From JANSWY01 sp965243755 (GTDB lineage Bacteria; Bacteroidota; Bacteroidia; Cytophagales; Cyclobacteriaceae), in the NCBI GenBank assembly GCA_965243755.1, contig CBDEVW010000006.1, positions 1,093,097-1,157,096 on the forward strand: 64,000 nt of DNA, in the 5' to 3' direction. Shown here one piece after another: positions 8,576-17,316 of the stretch. Position numbers and translations under genes: made by a program. Every line of letters begins with the position of its first letter. Position 1 is the first letter of the stretch. Below the pieces are notes generated by a model, which did not search any database, was not told where the DNA came from, and saw only the letters and a list, made by a program, of their open reading frames with translations.

Positions 8576-9145
8576 ATGACCAGCATAGAAGAATTTTTCT
8601 CAAATATTCATCCGGTATCTGCAGAGATACTGGATGAATATCTCTCGTTCTGGAAACCCTATGAGGTTCCTAAAAAGACCATCATGACCAGACCGGGGGA
8701 AACCGAACGTTTTCTGTATTTTGTAAAGGAAGGCATCCAGAAGTCCTATTACCAGTCTGAAAACAAGCAACATGTGATGGCTTTTGCCTATGCACCATCA
8801 TTTAGCGGTGTGCCGGAATCGTTTTTCAGGCAGGCTCCCAGCCGCTACTTCCTGGAAACCATTACTGACAGTTACTTCATCAGGATATCCTATGAGAGAC
8901 ACCAGCAACTGATGAAAGAACATAGGGAAATTGAAACATTGTTCAGGAAGGCCACTGAGTATTTTTTGGAAGGTGTGCTGTATCGTTTGCATGAGTTATT
9001 GGCGCATGACATTGAAACAAGGTTCAAAGCATTCGTCAAAAGAAGTCCTCATTTACTTCAAATGGTCTCGCAAAAGGACCTGGCATCTTACCTCAGAATG
9101 GATGCTACCAACTTCAGTAAGTTCATGAATACCATCCAGATATAA
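8576..9145 (+). CDS. Crp/Fnr-family regulator (cyclic-nucleotide-binding domain)
   Basis: A 189-residue protein with the cNMP-binding beta-roll at ~20-110 and a helical C-terminal part ending in a short helix-turn-helix (SQKDLASYLRMDATNFSKFMN). This compact form, lacking the classic phosphate-binding cassette residues, is widespread in Bacteroidota. Those proteins probably do not respond to cAMP in the E. coli manner. The ATG directly follows the stop of the SRPBCC gene, so the two are co-transcribed with the ArsR gene. Its targets are unknown. Confidence 0.85.
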   Translation: MTSIEEFFSNIHPVSAEILDEYLSFWKPYEVPKKTIMTRPGETERFLYFVKEGIQKSYYQSENKQHVMAFAYAPSFSGVPESFFRQAPSRYFLETITDSYFIRISYERHQQLMKEHREIETLFRKATEYFLEGVLYRLHELLAHDIETRFKAFVKRSPHLLQMVSQKDLASYLRMDATNFSKFMNTIQI

Positions 9146-9183
9146 AATGTTGGTTTATACCAAGATTTAAATGAAGCCGACTG

Positions 9184-10128
9184 ATGACTTTTGTTTCAAA
9201 AACAATGAAACAATTATTCATCATATTAACAGGCTTCATTATGACGACTACACTTTCCGCACAATCATGGATAGATACTGCGCTATACCCGTTTGAAAAT
9301 CATTTTCTTACTCTTCCTGATGGAGACATGCATTACATTGATGAAGGAGAGGGGCCGGTTATATTGTTTGTACACGGTACACCCACCTGGTCTTTTCTTT
9401 ACAGGGATTTTGTGAAGGAGTTATCCAAAACCAATCGTTGTATCGCCATAGATCATCTGGGGTTTGGACTGTCACATGCGAACAATAATTTTGACGGCAC
9501 TCCACAGTCTCACAGTGCTAACCTGAGTGCATTGATCGAACACCTGGACCTGAAGGAAGTCACGCTGGTGGTTCATGATTTTGGTGGCCCTATTGGGCTG
9601 GGAGCGGCCCTCCAGTCTCCTGATCGGATTAAAAACATTGTGTTGTTCAATACCTGGATGTGGGAAACTAAAAATGACCCTGAGGCACTGAAAATTGATA
9701 AGATCATCAACAGTTGGATGGGCAAGCAATTGTATCTCAACTTCAACTTCTCACCAAAAGTGCTGCTCAAGAAAGGGTTTAATGATAAGAAGAATTTGAG
9801 TAAACACATTCATCAGCACTATATCAAACCATTTCCTACCAGGACCTCACGCATACCACTGCTCCAGATTGGTCAGTCACTGGTAGGGTCGTCGGACTGG
9901 TACCAGGAACAATGGGAAATGCTGGACAAACTGAAAGACAAACAATGGCTGATTTTATGGGGAGCTCAAGATGAGTTCATCACCACCAAATACCTGGACA
10001 AGTGGCAGCAAAGATTGCCCAACGCAAAAGTGGTGCAATATCAGTGTGGTCATTTCGTGCAGGAAGAGGAGACAGAGCAAGCGATAGGGGAGATCAGTAC
10101 ATTGATGAACGGTGATTACTATCGCTGA
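9184..10128 (+). CDS. Secreted alpha/beta hydrolase, haloalkane-dehalogenase/epoxide-hydrolase-like
   Basis: A 314-residue protein with an N-terminal signal sequence ending near LSAQ, so periplasmic or exported; ATG 9205 (MKQLFIILTG) is an equally good start. The fold motifs are HGTPTWSFLYR (64-74), an aspartate nucleophile in VVHDFGGPIG (Asp132), the acid in WGAQDEF (Asp263) and the base in CGHFVQEE (His290). An Asp nucleophile points to dehalogenase or epoxide-hydrolase-like chemistry rather than a serine esterase. The usual halide-holding residues are altered: Asn to Thr66 in HGxP, and Trp to Phe133 after the nucleophile. Dehalogenase activity is therefore doubtful. Its last 10 bases overlap the end of the convergent kinase gene. 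Confidence 0.85.
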   Translation: MTFVSKTMKQLFIILTGFIMTTTLSAQSWIDTALYPFENHFLTLPDGDMHYIDEGEGPVILFVHGTPTWSFLYRDFVKELSKTNRCIAIDHLGFGLSHANNNFDGTPQSHSANLSALIEHLDLKEVTLVVHDFGGPIGLGAALQSPDRIKNIVLFNTWMWETKNDPEALKIDKIINSWMGKQLYLNFNFSPKVLLKKGFNDKKNLSKHIHQHYIKPFPTRTSRIPLLQIGQSLVGSSDWYQEQWEMLDKLKDKQWLILWGAQDEFITTKYLDKWQQRLPNAKVVQYQCGHFVQEEETEQAIGEISTLMNGDYYR

Positions 10129-11195
10129 AACCTGATCCCAACACAAGTACCTTTTTCCAGAGACGATATCACATGGATCTCTCCATTTTGTACTTCTACC
10201 ATTAATTTGGCAATGTAGGTACCAAGCCCGGTACCTTCTCTTTTACCATGGGTGACGTACTTGTCAAAAAAGTTGTCCCTGATGGCCTCTGGTATAGGTT
10301 TAGAGTTGCTGATATTGATCAGGAGTTCGTTGGGTGAATTGGTCAAATTGATGTTGACCGTTTCTCCTGGTGCTGAGGCTTCTATGGCGTTCCTGAGCAA
10401 ATTACTGAATATGGAGTAGCACAATAGTTCCTCCGCTTCCAGTTCTACGATTGATAATTCATCAACAGGTTGGTCATTGCAGGTCAGTTTGGTACCTACC
10501 TTATGAATCTTGCCCAGGTTATCCAGATCGGCAATAGCGCTTTTCAAAACATTGATGACATTAAACTTTTCCGGGTGGAACTGATATTGCCCAAGCTCGA
10601 TTTTATATAAGTCCAGTGATAAGTTGACCATGTCAAGCATTTTCTTACCTGCTTTCTCGATCAGGTCTACTGAGTCAAATTGTTCCTGATTAAGGTCCCA
10701 GTCACGTTTGATCACCTGGGGCATGGAGATGATGACATTGAGTGGATTCCGAAGGTCGTGCCTCATCATTCTGTCGACTTCCTGCTTCAGCTCCTGTAGC
10801 TTTTTGGTGTCCGTAATGTCCAGGATAATGCCGTCAAGCCATAGCAATTGGTCATTATCATCATAAACTCCCTGACCTCTTTCCATCACCCACGTTTCGT
10901 TTCCCGATTTGGGAAGGATCCGGTACTCCAGATGATATGGCTCACGCTTGTCCAGCCCATCCTTCACCAATTCATTGATCATGTTCTTATCTTCCGGATG
11001 AATCAGGCTATCGTAGGTTCTTACTGCATTGTTAATAAAATCACTCGCCGGATATCCGGTAAGTTGCTCTACCTTTCCGCTAATGAAGTGCATGGTCCAA
11101 TACTCATCATTGGCACATCGGTAGACAATACCAGGTATATTGGCAACAAGATTTCTAAATTGCAGGCCACTGATTTGAGACGTTCCCGTGTCCAT
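10119..11195 (-). CDS. PAS-domain sensor histidine kinase
   Basis: A 358-residue soluble kinase. Residues ~12-130 form a PAS domain with PAC tail (GYPASDFINNAV..., then LDGIILDITDTKKLQ). The dimerisation/phosphoacceptor helix follows, with His146 in MMRHDLRNPLNVI. The ATPase domain shows the N-box NLLRNAIEA and the G2 box GTGLGTYIAK. There is no transmembrane segment, so it senses an intracellular cue. No response regulator is adjacent, so its partner must be elsewhere. The 3' end overlaps the hydrolase gene by 10 bp. Confidence 0.93.
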   Translation of the reverse strand: MDTGTSQISGLQFRNLVANIPGIVYRCANDEYWTMHFISGKVEQLTGYPASDFINNAVRTYDSLIHPEDKNMINELVKDGLDKREPYHLEYRILPKSGNETWVMERGQGVYDDNDQLLWLDGIILDITDTKKLQELKQEVDRMMRHDLRNPLNVIISMPQVIKRDWDLNQEQFDSVDLIEKAGKKMLDMVNLSLDLYKIELGQYQFHPEKFNVINVLKSAIADLDNLGKIHKVGTKLTCNDQPVDELSIVELEAEELLCYSIFSNLLRNAIEASAPGETVNINLTNSPNELLINISNSKPIPEAIRDNFFDKYVTHGKREGTGLGTYIAKLMVEVQNGEIHVISSLEKGTCVGIRFQR

Positions 11196-11537
11196 ACATA
11201 TAATGTACGAAATTTTTATGAATTAAATTTTAGTTTCCGGTCCTTAGTTCTTTGGTTCTTGGTTCTATTAATCTTTCAAGATATAGCTTGACAAGCTTTC
11301 TGTCTAAAATCTAGTTATTGTATTTTTTAGCCTAATGGATGATTCTCTGCTTAAGTTTCAATTGATTGATTCTCAATGTATAAAGTTGTTTTGGGATTGG
11401 TTTATTGGGCGGTTGTGTGTAAATGAAAAGGTATTTCCATTACATCAACTGGTTTAATTTGAAATGGAAAAATGCCATTTGTAGATAATATCAGCTATAT
11501 TAGGACTGGGAACCAGAAATAAAACTAATCCATCTAT
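11196..11537. other. Intergenic region between two divergent kinase genes
   Basis: About 340 A/T-rich bases between divergently transcribed kinase genes, so it must hold both promoters. No -7/-33 pair with correct spacing stands out. A loose inverted repeat GGTATTTCCAT (about 11431) and ATGGAAAAATGCC (about 11464) could form a stem. No gene is seen. Confidence 0.5.
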
Positions 11538-13310
11538 ATGGGACGATTTCTGATGCTCGCAATATTATGGTTCCTGCCCATCACACTACTGGCGCAGGAA
11601 GATGAAAACTGGTCCGACATACTGAAAAGAAAAGCGGGGACCATTACTTATTACTGGTATCCCAACAACATTTCAATTACCGACTCCAAAGACATACTTG
11701 ATGGTGTAGAACACGAACTGGCAGAGTCCTTTGTCGCCTACCTTAAGAAAAAATACAAGGTGGATTTGGAGCTGAGATGGGTGGAAACCGATAGCTTTAG
11801 CGATGTGCTGCAAACGGTCCGATCGAAAAAAGGGGCATCATTTGGCTCTAGTTCGATCTCCATTACCCCCGATAGAGCTGAATACCTCAATTTTACGCCT
11901 CCATATTTGTCAGATATTGCTGTGTTGATTTCAAACTCAGACATTCCAATTGCCCAAACCGAAGAGGAATTCCGTAAGTTATTTGACAATGCCAAAGCAG
12001 TCACAATTAAAAACACCACACTCCTCCAGGCCCTGGAAAAATTGAAACAGGAGCAGGACTTACATTTCACCTATGAATATGTAAAAAATACAGGGCAGAT
12101 CATTGAGAAAATTGAAAGCACCAAAAATGGATTTGGCTATGTGGACCTGCCAAATTTCCTTGTGGCCCTGGAAAATTCTCCAGTGATAAGAAGGCAGTTT
12201 TTCCATCCACTGAAACTGGAAGGTATCGCCATGATCTACCCGAAAGGAAGTGACTGGGACGGGCCTGTGAATGACTACTTCTCCTCTGATCAATATGAAA
12301 CAGATAAGGAACGGATCATATTGAAGTATCTGGGTGAAGGTGCGACAGAGATCATAGCACGTATTGCCACTTCTGCAGAAATTGGTCCGTACGAAGAGAT
12401 CATTATTTCCAACAGAGAAAAGGATTCCCAATACCTTGACCTGCTGGAAGCCACGAAAAGGGAACAGGAGAGGACCCGACTTACCAATCTGTTGATCCTG
12501 GCCATTGCTGTGATTATTATGGTCATGTCCGTTGTGGTGATCAGGTTTCGCATGAAAGCCAAATCCAATCAGTTGTTACGGGAGAAGAACCAAATGATAG
12601 AAGAGCGCAATAAAGAGCTGAAACGGATCAATGAAGAGAAAAATGATCTGATCAATATTCTGGCTCATGATCTGAGGTCACCGCTTTCCAATATTCTCAA
12701 TATTTCATTGATGCTTAAAGACAGTCCTAACCTTTCTGATGAGGACAAAAAGATGAACAGCTACGTAACTACCTCTTCCGAGAAAATGGCCACCATGATC
12801 AATAAAATCCTGGATGTGGATGCCATAGAATCCGGGAACCGTAACCTGAAAATGGAGGTAATTGACTTAAGCAAGGTCTGCAATACAGTATTAACGAACT
12901 ATAAAACCAAAGCAAACAATAAAGACATTGCCATTGCTGCATCGATACTGCCAGACCTGAAAATTTATGCAGACAAGCTGTATACAGAACAAGTCATTGA
13001 TAACCTGCTATCAAACGCGATCAAATACAGCGAGCCTGGTAGTGAAGTTCAGTACTGTACTGTAGTGGAAGGAGACCGGATAAAAGTTTCCATCAAGGAT
13101 CAGGGGCCAGGTTTTAGTGAAGAAGATCAGCGAAACCTGTTCAAGAAATACCATCGACTCAGCGCTCAACCTACCGCTGGCGAAAATAGTGTTGGACTAG
13201 GATTGTCCATCGTAAAATCCTATGTAGACATGATAGGAGCTGAAATTTCTTATGAAACGGAGGTGGGTAAGGGCACTACTTTCACCATCTATTTTCAACT
13301 TGCGCAATAG
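11538..13310 (+). CDS. Sensor histidine kinase with periplasmic solute-binding (SBP_bac_3) domain
   Basis: A 590-residue membrane kinase. A signal peptide (to about Ala19) leads into a family-3 solute-binding domain at ~30-285. Its late motif GFGYVDLPNFLVALENSP resembles the hinge region of amino-acid binding proteins. One transmembrane helix (~316-337) and a coiled coil follow. His377 lies in NILAHDLRSPLSNI. The ATPase boxes are NLLSNAIKYSEPG, KDQGPGFSEED and VGLGLSIVKSYV. The plan is that of BvgS/EvgS-like sensors without receiver domains; it presumably binds a small nutrient or amino acid in the periplasm. No response regulator gene is next to it. Confidence 0.9.
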   Translation: MGRFLMLAILWFLPITLLAQEDENWSDILKRKAGTITYYWYPNNISITDSKDILDGVEHELAESFVAYLKKKYKVDLELRWVETDSFSDVLQTVRSKKGASFGSSSISITPDRAEYLNFTPPYLSDIAVLISNSDIPIAQTEEEFRKLFDNAKAVTIKNTTLLQALEKLKQEQDLHFTYEYVKNTGQIIEKIESTKNGFGYVDLPNFLVALENSPVIRRQFFHPLKLEGIAMIYPKGSDWDGPVNDYFSSDQYETDKERIILKYLGEGATEIIARIATSAEIGPYEEIIISNREKDSQYLDLLEATKREQERTRLTNLLILAIAVIIMVMSVVVIRFRMKAKSNQLLREKNQMIEERNKELKRINEEKNDLINILAHDLRSPLSNILNISLMLKDSPNLSDEDKKMNSYVTTSSEKMATMINKILDVDAIESGNRNLKMEVIDLSKVCNTVLTNYKTKANNKDIAIAASILPDLKIYADKLYTEQVIDNLLSNAIKYSEPGSEVQYCTVVEGDRIKVSIKDQGPGFSEEDQRNLFKKYHRLSAQPTAGENSVGLGLSIVKSYVDMIGAEISYETEVGKGTTFTIYFQLAQ

Positions 13311-13322
13311 AAAATAATAAAA

Positions 13323-13373
13323 ACTGCAATTACGAATAATATATTTCCCTATATTTACTGCAATTACGAATAA
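13323..13373 (+). promoter_or_regulatory. Repeated operator and -7 element before PadR gene 1
   Basis: ACTGCAATTACGAATAA occurs twice, at 13323-13339 and 13357-13373, with starts 34 bp apart. Each contains the short inverted repeat ATTA-CGAA-TAA(T). TATATTTC (13340-13347), one base off TAnnTTTG, lies between them, and the PadR start codon is 3 bp after the second copy. This arrangement suggests PadR autoregulation. Confidence 0.6.
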
Positions 13374-13376
13374 AAT

Positions 13377-13712
13377 ATGAAAAAGACTAAACTTGGAGAG
13401 TTTGAAGAGTTGGTATTGCTTACAGTTATCGTGTTGAAAGAAGATGCATATGGCGTGGCAATTAAGAAGGAATTGGAGGCAAGGCTCGATGAAACGCTTA
13501 GTGTTGGATCAATACAATCCGCATTGAAGAGATTAGAGGAAAAGGGATTTCTGAATTCTGAATTTGGGGAAGCGACACAAAAAAGGGGAGGTAAGCGCAA
13601 GCGCATCTATTGTATTACAACCAGCGGATTAAACGTATTGGAAGAGATGAAAAGTGTAAGAGCCAGCTTATGGTCATCTATTGGCACATTATCAACTATT
13701 GAACCATCTTGA
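13377..13712 (+). CDS. PadR-family transcriptional regulator (1)
   Basis: A 111-residue winged-helix regulator. The opening KLGEFEELVLLTVIVLKEDAYGVAI is typical of the PadR proteins that sit next to orphan FtsX/MacB-like permeases in Bacteroidota and Acidobacteriota. The wing shows the basic turn KRGGKRKRIYCIT. It binds DNA as a dimer and usually represses its own operon. Its stop codon (13710-13712) lies one base before the ATG of the permease gene, so the pair is translationally linked. A twin is found at 27546-27881. Confidence 0.92.
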   Translation: MKKTKLGEFEELVLLTVIVLKEDAYGVAIKKELEARLDETLSVGSIQSALKRLEEKGFLNSEFGEATQKRGGKRKRIYCITTSGLNVLEEMKSVRASLWSSIGTLSTIEPS

Positions 13713-13713
13713 A

Positions 13714-16317
13714 ATGAATTCTCAAAACCGACCAACACGCTGGGCAGGCAAATGGCTACAGTTATTCATTAAACCGGAACACCTGGAAGAAATTACAGGT
13801 GATTTGGAAGAAGTCTATAATGATTTGCTTTGCGATCACCCAATACTAAAAGCTAACTTACTGTACATTCGGGAATGTCTGATTGTACTTCGACCTGTTT
13901 TGGTAAAAAGGCTATCGGGAAGTATGACTCGGCTGAACTATTACGGAATGTTCAGACTGTTTGTGAAAACGACAATCAGGAACCTCATCAAATACCGGGC
14001 GATCAGTATGGCAAGTTTAGCTTCGCTGGTGATTGGTGCCATGTTCTTTCAGTTTATCAATGCCTGGGTCTGGAATGAGAAAGAGATGGATATCTTTCAC
14101 AAAAACATCAACAAAATCCATGTTAGCACAATTCAAACCAGCCCTAATGCAGACCTTAATCCCATAAGTCATCAGCTTTTCTTTCAGCTGGATCATCACA
14201 GGTTTCCTGAAATTGAAAAGACTTTAATGATTCATGTTTACCGTCCCGATGAAATCAGGTTTATAACAAACGACCATGAACATCAGGGAAAAGCATTGGT
14301 TGTGGACAGTACTTTCTTTGATTTTTTTGATTTCGAGATATCTTCCGGAGACACAAGTGATGCGTTAAGCTCTCCATCACACATACTGGTTACCGCTCAA
14401 TTCGCAACACGGGTGTTTGGAGATGCTGACCCCATCGGTCAGAAAGTCGAGATTAAATGCGATCAGAAAGGGCTCTACCAGATTGCTGGTGTATTAAAGG
14501 ATCCACCTGCAAACAGCTCCATTGATTTTGATTTTCTTATCCCGCGTCATTCAAGTAATTTCTGGAGGAGAATTCCCCAGGAGATGATTCTTGTGAATGA
14601 AAAATTTGATCAAGCTTCATTTCATCAAAAAATTGCCAACCTGGGTCAAACGAATCAACGTTTCTCGGAAAGCATTTTGTCCACAGTTCCGCTTAAGTCA
14701 ATATATTGGAACAGGCCATTCGATATCAGCCTTTTTGCTAAATACGGGGACTACAAAAACTTATTGATGATGCAAGGTATTTCATGGCTTGTGATCATTA
14801 TTACGACCTTAAGTTTTATGAACCTACAAACGACCCAGCAATTAAGTTCAACACGGAAAATTGGTTTAAAACAGCTGAGCGGAGCAAATAAACTCAACCT
14901 CATTTATGAAATGGCAATCAATGGAGCTGTTTACTTTATTATAGCTGTTGTCCTGGCATTTGTAGCTTATCAAAGCTTGTTTCCATATGTGGCACAATAC
15001 ATGCGCATGGACCTGGAACAAATCCCTGGCAGAGATTTATATGGCATTGGGTCAGTGATACTAGTTGCAGTTGGCTTGTCATTACTATTTTTTATCCGAA
15101 GACTCATAAGCATAAAACCCATGGATGCCATAGGGGGCAATTACAATTTCTTAAAAATACCCAGGTTCCAAAAGGCTTTGACTACCATTCAATACGGTTT
15201 AACCGTGGTTTTATTGCTTGGGGCCATGGTAGTCTATTACCAGTTCAATTTTATGATCAATTCAAATATTGGAATCAATCAAACCAATATTATCAGTGTC
15301 GACTTCTTTGAAATGATGACAGGTTTTAACGGAAGTAATGAAAGGCTGGCAATGGAGAAGAAGCACCAGTTGGTGAAAAACGAATTGTCTTCAAACCCAA
15401 ACGTTTCGGTCTTTTCGCAGGGAACCATGCCTGTGAGTACGGTGGTTAGCAGCTCATGGAAAAAAGTAGGAGCAATAGATCAGTACACCTCTGTCAATAA
15501 GATATATGCAGATCCTGCATACAAGGATTTGTTTGGTTTGAAAGTAGTTGAAGGGCGTTTCTTTGATGAAAAGCTTGACCACTCGCATGAACTGAAGGTG
15601 GTGATCAACGAAGCAGCACGCGACTATTTCGACTTTCAACAGATTTCTGGAAGGCAATTGATGAGTAATACCAGTGGAAGGGATGAATTTAAATTTGATG
15701 TCATTGGGGTGGTAGAGGACTTTCACTACGAACACTTGTCACATGCCATTAAGCCATTGATAATTCAATACAGAATAAATGGTGATGAACCCTTTATTAT
15801 AGGGATCAACTCAGAATCGGTGGCAACTATTGAGTCGCTGGAAAAACTATACAGGAAAGTAAACCCGAAAGCCATATTTTCCTATGAATCGCTGGAAAAC
15901 GTATTATCCAGGCAATATGAAAAAGAAAAGCAAACGGGTAGATTATACCTGAGCTTTGCTGTAGTGGCATTGATTCTTTCCTGCATTGGTCTGTTTGCAT
16001 TAGCATTCCATGAAACCAACCGCCGAACCAAAGAAATTGGAATAAGAAAGGTAAATGGTGCCGGACTGACTGACATATTACAAATGTTAGGGATTTCTTT
16101 TTTCAGAATATTGATGGTTTCATTCATTTTCGGAAGCATCATTGGCTGGTATCTGATGAACAATTGGTTACAAAACTTTGCCAACAGAACTGAGATGAGT
16201 TGGTGGTACTTTGGTATTGCAGGCTTAATTATAATGGTATGCTCATCATTCGCTATTCTTTGGCAATCTTTTAAAGTTGCAAAAATTAACCCCGTAGAGA
16301 CATTGCGCTACGAATAG
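13714..16317 (+). CDS. Orphan MacB/FtsX-like permease (ADOP type) with permease-prefix domain
   Basis: An 867-residue inner-membrane protein starting at ATG 13714; an in-frame TTG at 13681 would overlap the PadR gene. The first ~60 residues (LQLFIKPEHLEEITGDLEEVYNDLL) are the permease prefix domain found before these transporters. Then come a transmembrane helix, a large periplasmic MacB-PCD domain, an FtsX block, a second periplasmic domain and a final FtsX block with ETNRRTKEIGIRKVNGA. This duplicated layout defines acidobacterial duplicated orphan permeases (ADOPs), which lack an encoded ATPase. The substrate is unknown; related proteins are linked to export of lipophilic or antimicrobial compounds. 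Two paralogues lie at 27887 and 30474. Confidence 0.88.
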   Translation: MNSQNRPTRWAGKWLQLFIKPEHLEEITGDLEEVYNDLLCDHPILKANLLYIRECLIVLRPVLVKRLSGSMTRLNYYGMFRLFVKTTIRNLIKYRAISMASLASLVIGAMFFQFINAWVWNEKEMDIFHKNINKIHVSTIQTSPNADLNPISHQLFFQLDHHRFPEIEKTLMIHVYRPDEIRFITNDHEHQGKALVVDSTFFDFFDFEISSGDTSDALSSPSHILVTAQFATRVFGDADPIGQKVEIKCDQKGLYQIAGVLKDPPANSSIDFDFLIPRHSSNFWRRIPQEMILVNEKFDQASFHQKIANLGQTNQRFSESILSTVPLKSIYWNRPFDISLFAKYGDYKNLLMMQGISWLVIIITTLSFMNLQTTQQLSSTRKIGLKQLSGANKLNLIYEMAINGAVYFIIAVVLAFVAYQSLFPYVAQYMRMDLEQIPGRDLYGIGSVILVAVGLSLLFFIRRLISIKPMDAIGGNYNFLKIPRFQKALTTIQYGLTVVLLLGAMVVYYQFNFMINSNIGINQTNIISVDFFEMMTGFNGSNERLAMEKKHQLVKNELSSNPNVSVFSQGTMPVSTVVSSSWKKVGAIDQYTSVNKIYADPAYKDLFGLKVVEGRFFDEKLDHSHELKVVINEAARDYFDFQQISGRQLMSNTSGRDEFKFDVIGVVEDFHYEHLSHAIKPLIIQYRINGDEPFIIGINSESVATIESLEKLYRKVNPKAIFSYESLENVLSRQYEKEKQTGRLYLSFAVVALILSCIGLFALAFHETNRRTKEIGIRKVNGAGLTDILQMLGISFFRILMVSFIFGSIIGWYLMNNWLQNFANRTEMSWWYFGIAGLIIMVCSSFAILWQSFKVAKINPVETLRYE

Positions 16318-16371
16318 AATCCAACTGCCATTTGAAATTTGTATCTTAGAGTATACCAAAGTACATAGCTC

Positions 16372-17313
16372 ATGGATCAGGATGAAGAATGGTTACCGGG
16401 ATCGGAACAAATGATGAATCAAAACCTTCCCGGGGGTAACCCTCAAGACGCTGGCGGTAAGGACAGTGAGAAAATGGCAGAGTCATATAAGATGGCCAAT
16501 AAGTTACTCAGGGACCGCTTGAAAAAGGAAGATGAGGAAAACATTGATATTCTGGAATCCCTGGATCAAAATGATGTGGTGGTGGTAGATGGTACTTATG
16601 ACCACATTCACCTGGTACTCAAACACATCAATATGCCGCATGTAAGGATCAATCACCAACAATTGCTAAAGGCAGAGCTCAAACCAACGCAAACAGTCTT
16701 TGTAAACTGTGCCAGTGAGTTTCCTGCTGATGGGGCAAGGAAACTGGCCGGATTTGTGGCTTCCGGAGGCCAACTGATCACTACGGATTGGGCACTGAAA
16801 AATGTCCTGGAAGTGGGGTTCCCAGGGGTTGTGAAATACAATGGCAAACCTTCATCTGATGAAGTGGTCAGGGTAGAACTGCTGGATCGGGAAGATGTAG
16901 TGATGAAAGGATTTTTCGATGAAGAGAATGCTCCGGTCTGGTGGCTGGAAGGATCTTCTTATCCAATTGAAATTCTTGACAAAAAGAAGGTGAAAGTCCT
17001 GGTCAAGTCAAAAGAGTTAAAGGAGAAATATGGAGAAGATCCTGTTATTATAAGATTTGAGCACGGTGAAGGAACGGTCTATCACATGCTTTCACATTTT
17101 TACCTTCAGCGTACAGAAACCAGGGAGGCCAAACAACAGATGAAGTCATCGGAATATGCCAGCATGAAAGGAGCCTCCAGCGGAACCATGGCGGATTGGG
17201 TAGCGGCAGAAAGTGACCTTGATATTGACTATGGTTCCGTTCAGTCTGCCAGTACCTCCGCGGAATTTGTCAGTAGGGCCATCCTTAAACAGAAGAAGAA
17301 GTTCAAAAAATAA
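16372..17313 (+). CDS. Unrecognised cytoplasmic protein with class I glutamine-amidotransferase-like fold
   Basis: A 313-residue protein without signal or membrane segment. The first ~60 residues are charged and glutamine-rich and probably unstructured. From about residue 70 alternating strands and helices resemble a ThuA/GATase-like flavodoxin-type fold: DVVVVDGTYDHIH, TVFVNCASEFP (Cys at the position of a nucleophile elbow), then GGQLITTDWALKNVL, and near the end HGEGTVYHMLSHFYLQ. The fold assignment is my inference from strand order and the GG-LITTDW turn. No function is proposed. It converges on the leucine-rich-repeat gene with only 3 bp between the stop codons. Confidence 0.7.
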   Translation: MDQDEEWLPGSEQMMNQNLPGGNPQDAGGKDSEKMAESYKMANKLLRDRLKKEDEENIDILESLDQNDVVVVDGTYDHIHLVLKHINMPHVRINHQQLLKAELKPTQTVFVNCASEFPADGARKLAGFVASGGQLITTDWALKNVLEVGFPGVVKYNGKPSSDEVVRVELLDREDVVMKGFFDEENAPVWWLEGSSYPIEILDKKKVKVLVKSKELKEKYGEDPVIIRFEHGEGTVYHMLSHFYLQRTETREAKQQMKSSEYASMKGASSGTMADWVAAESDLDIDYGSVQSASTSAEFVSRAILKQKKKFKK

Positions 17314-17316
17314 GCC

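Noticed and set aside
10119..10128. Overlap of two genes taken as a possible fused or misread gene
   Set aside because: The genes are convergent and both have complete C-terminal domains; the 10-bp overlap is ordinary.
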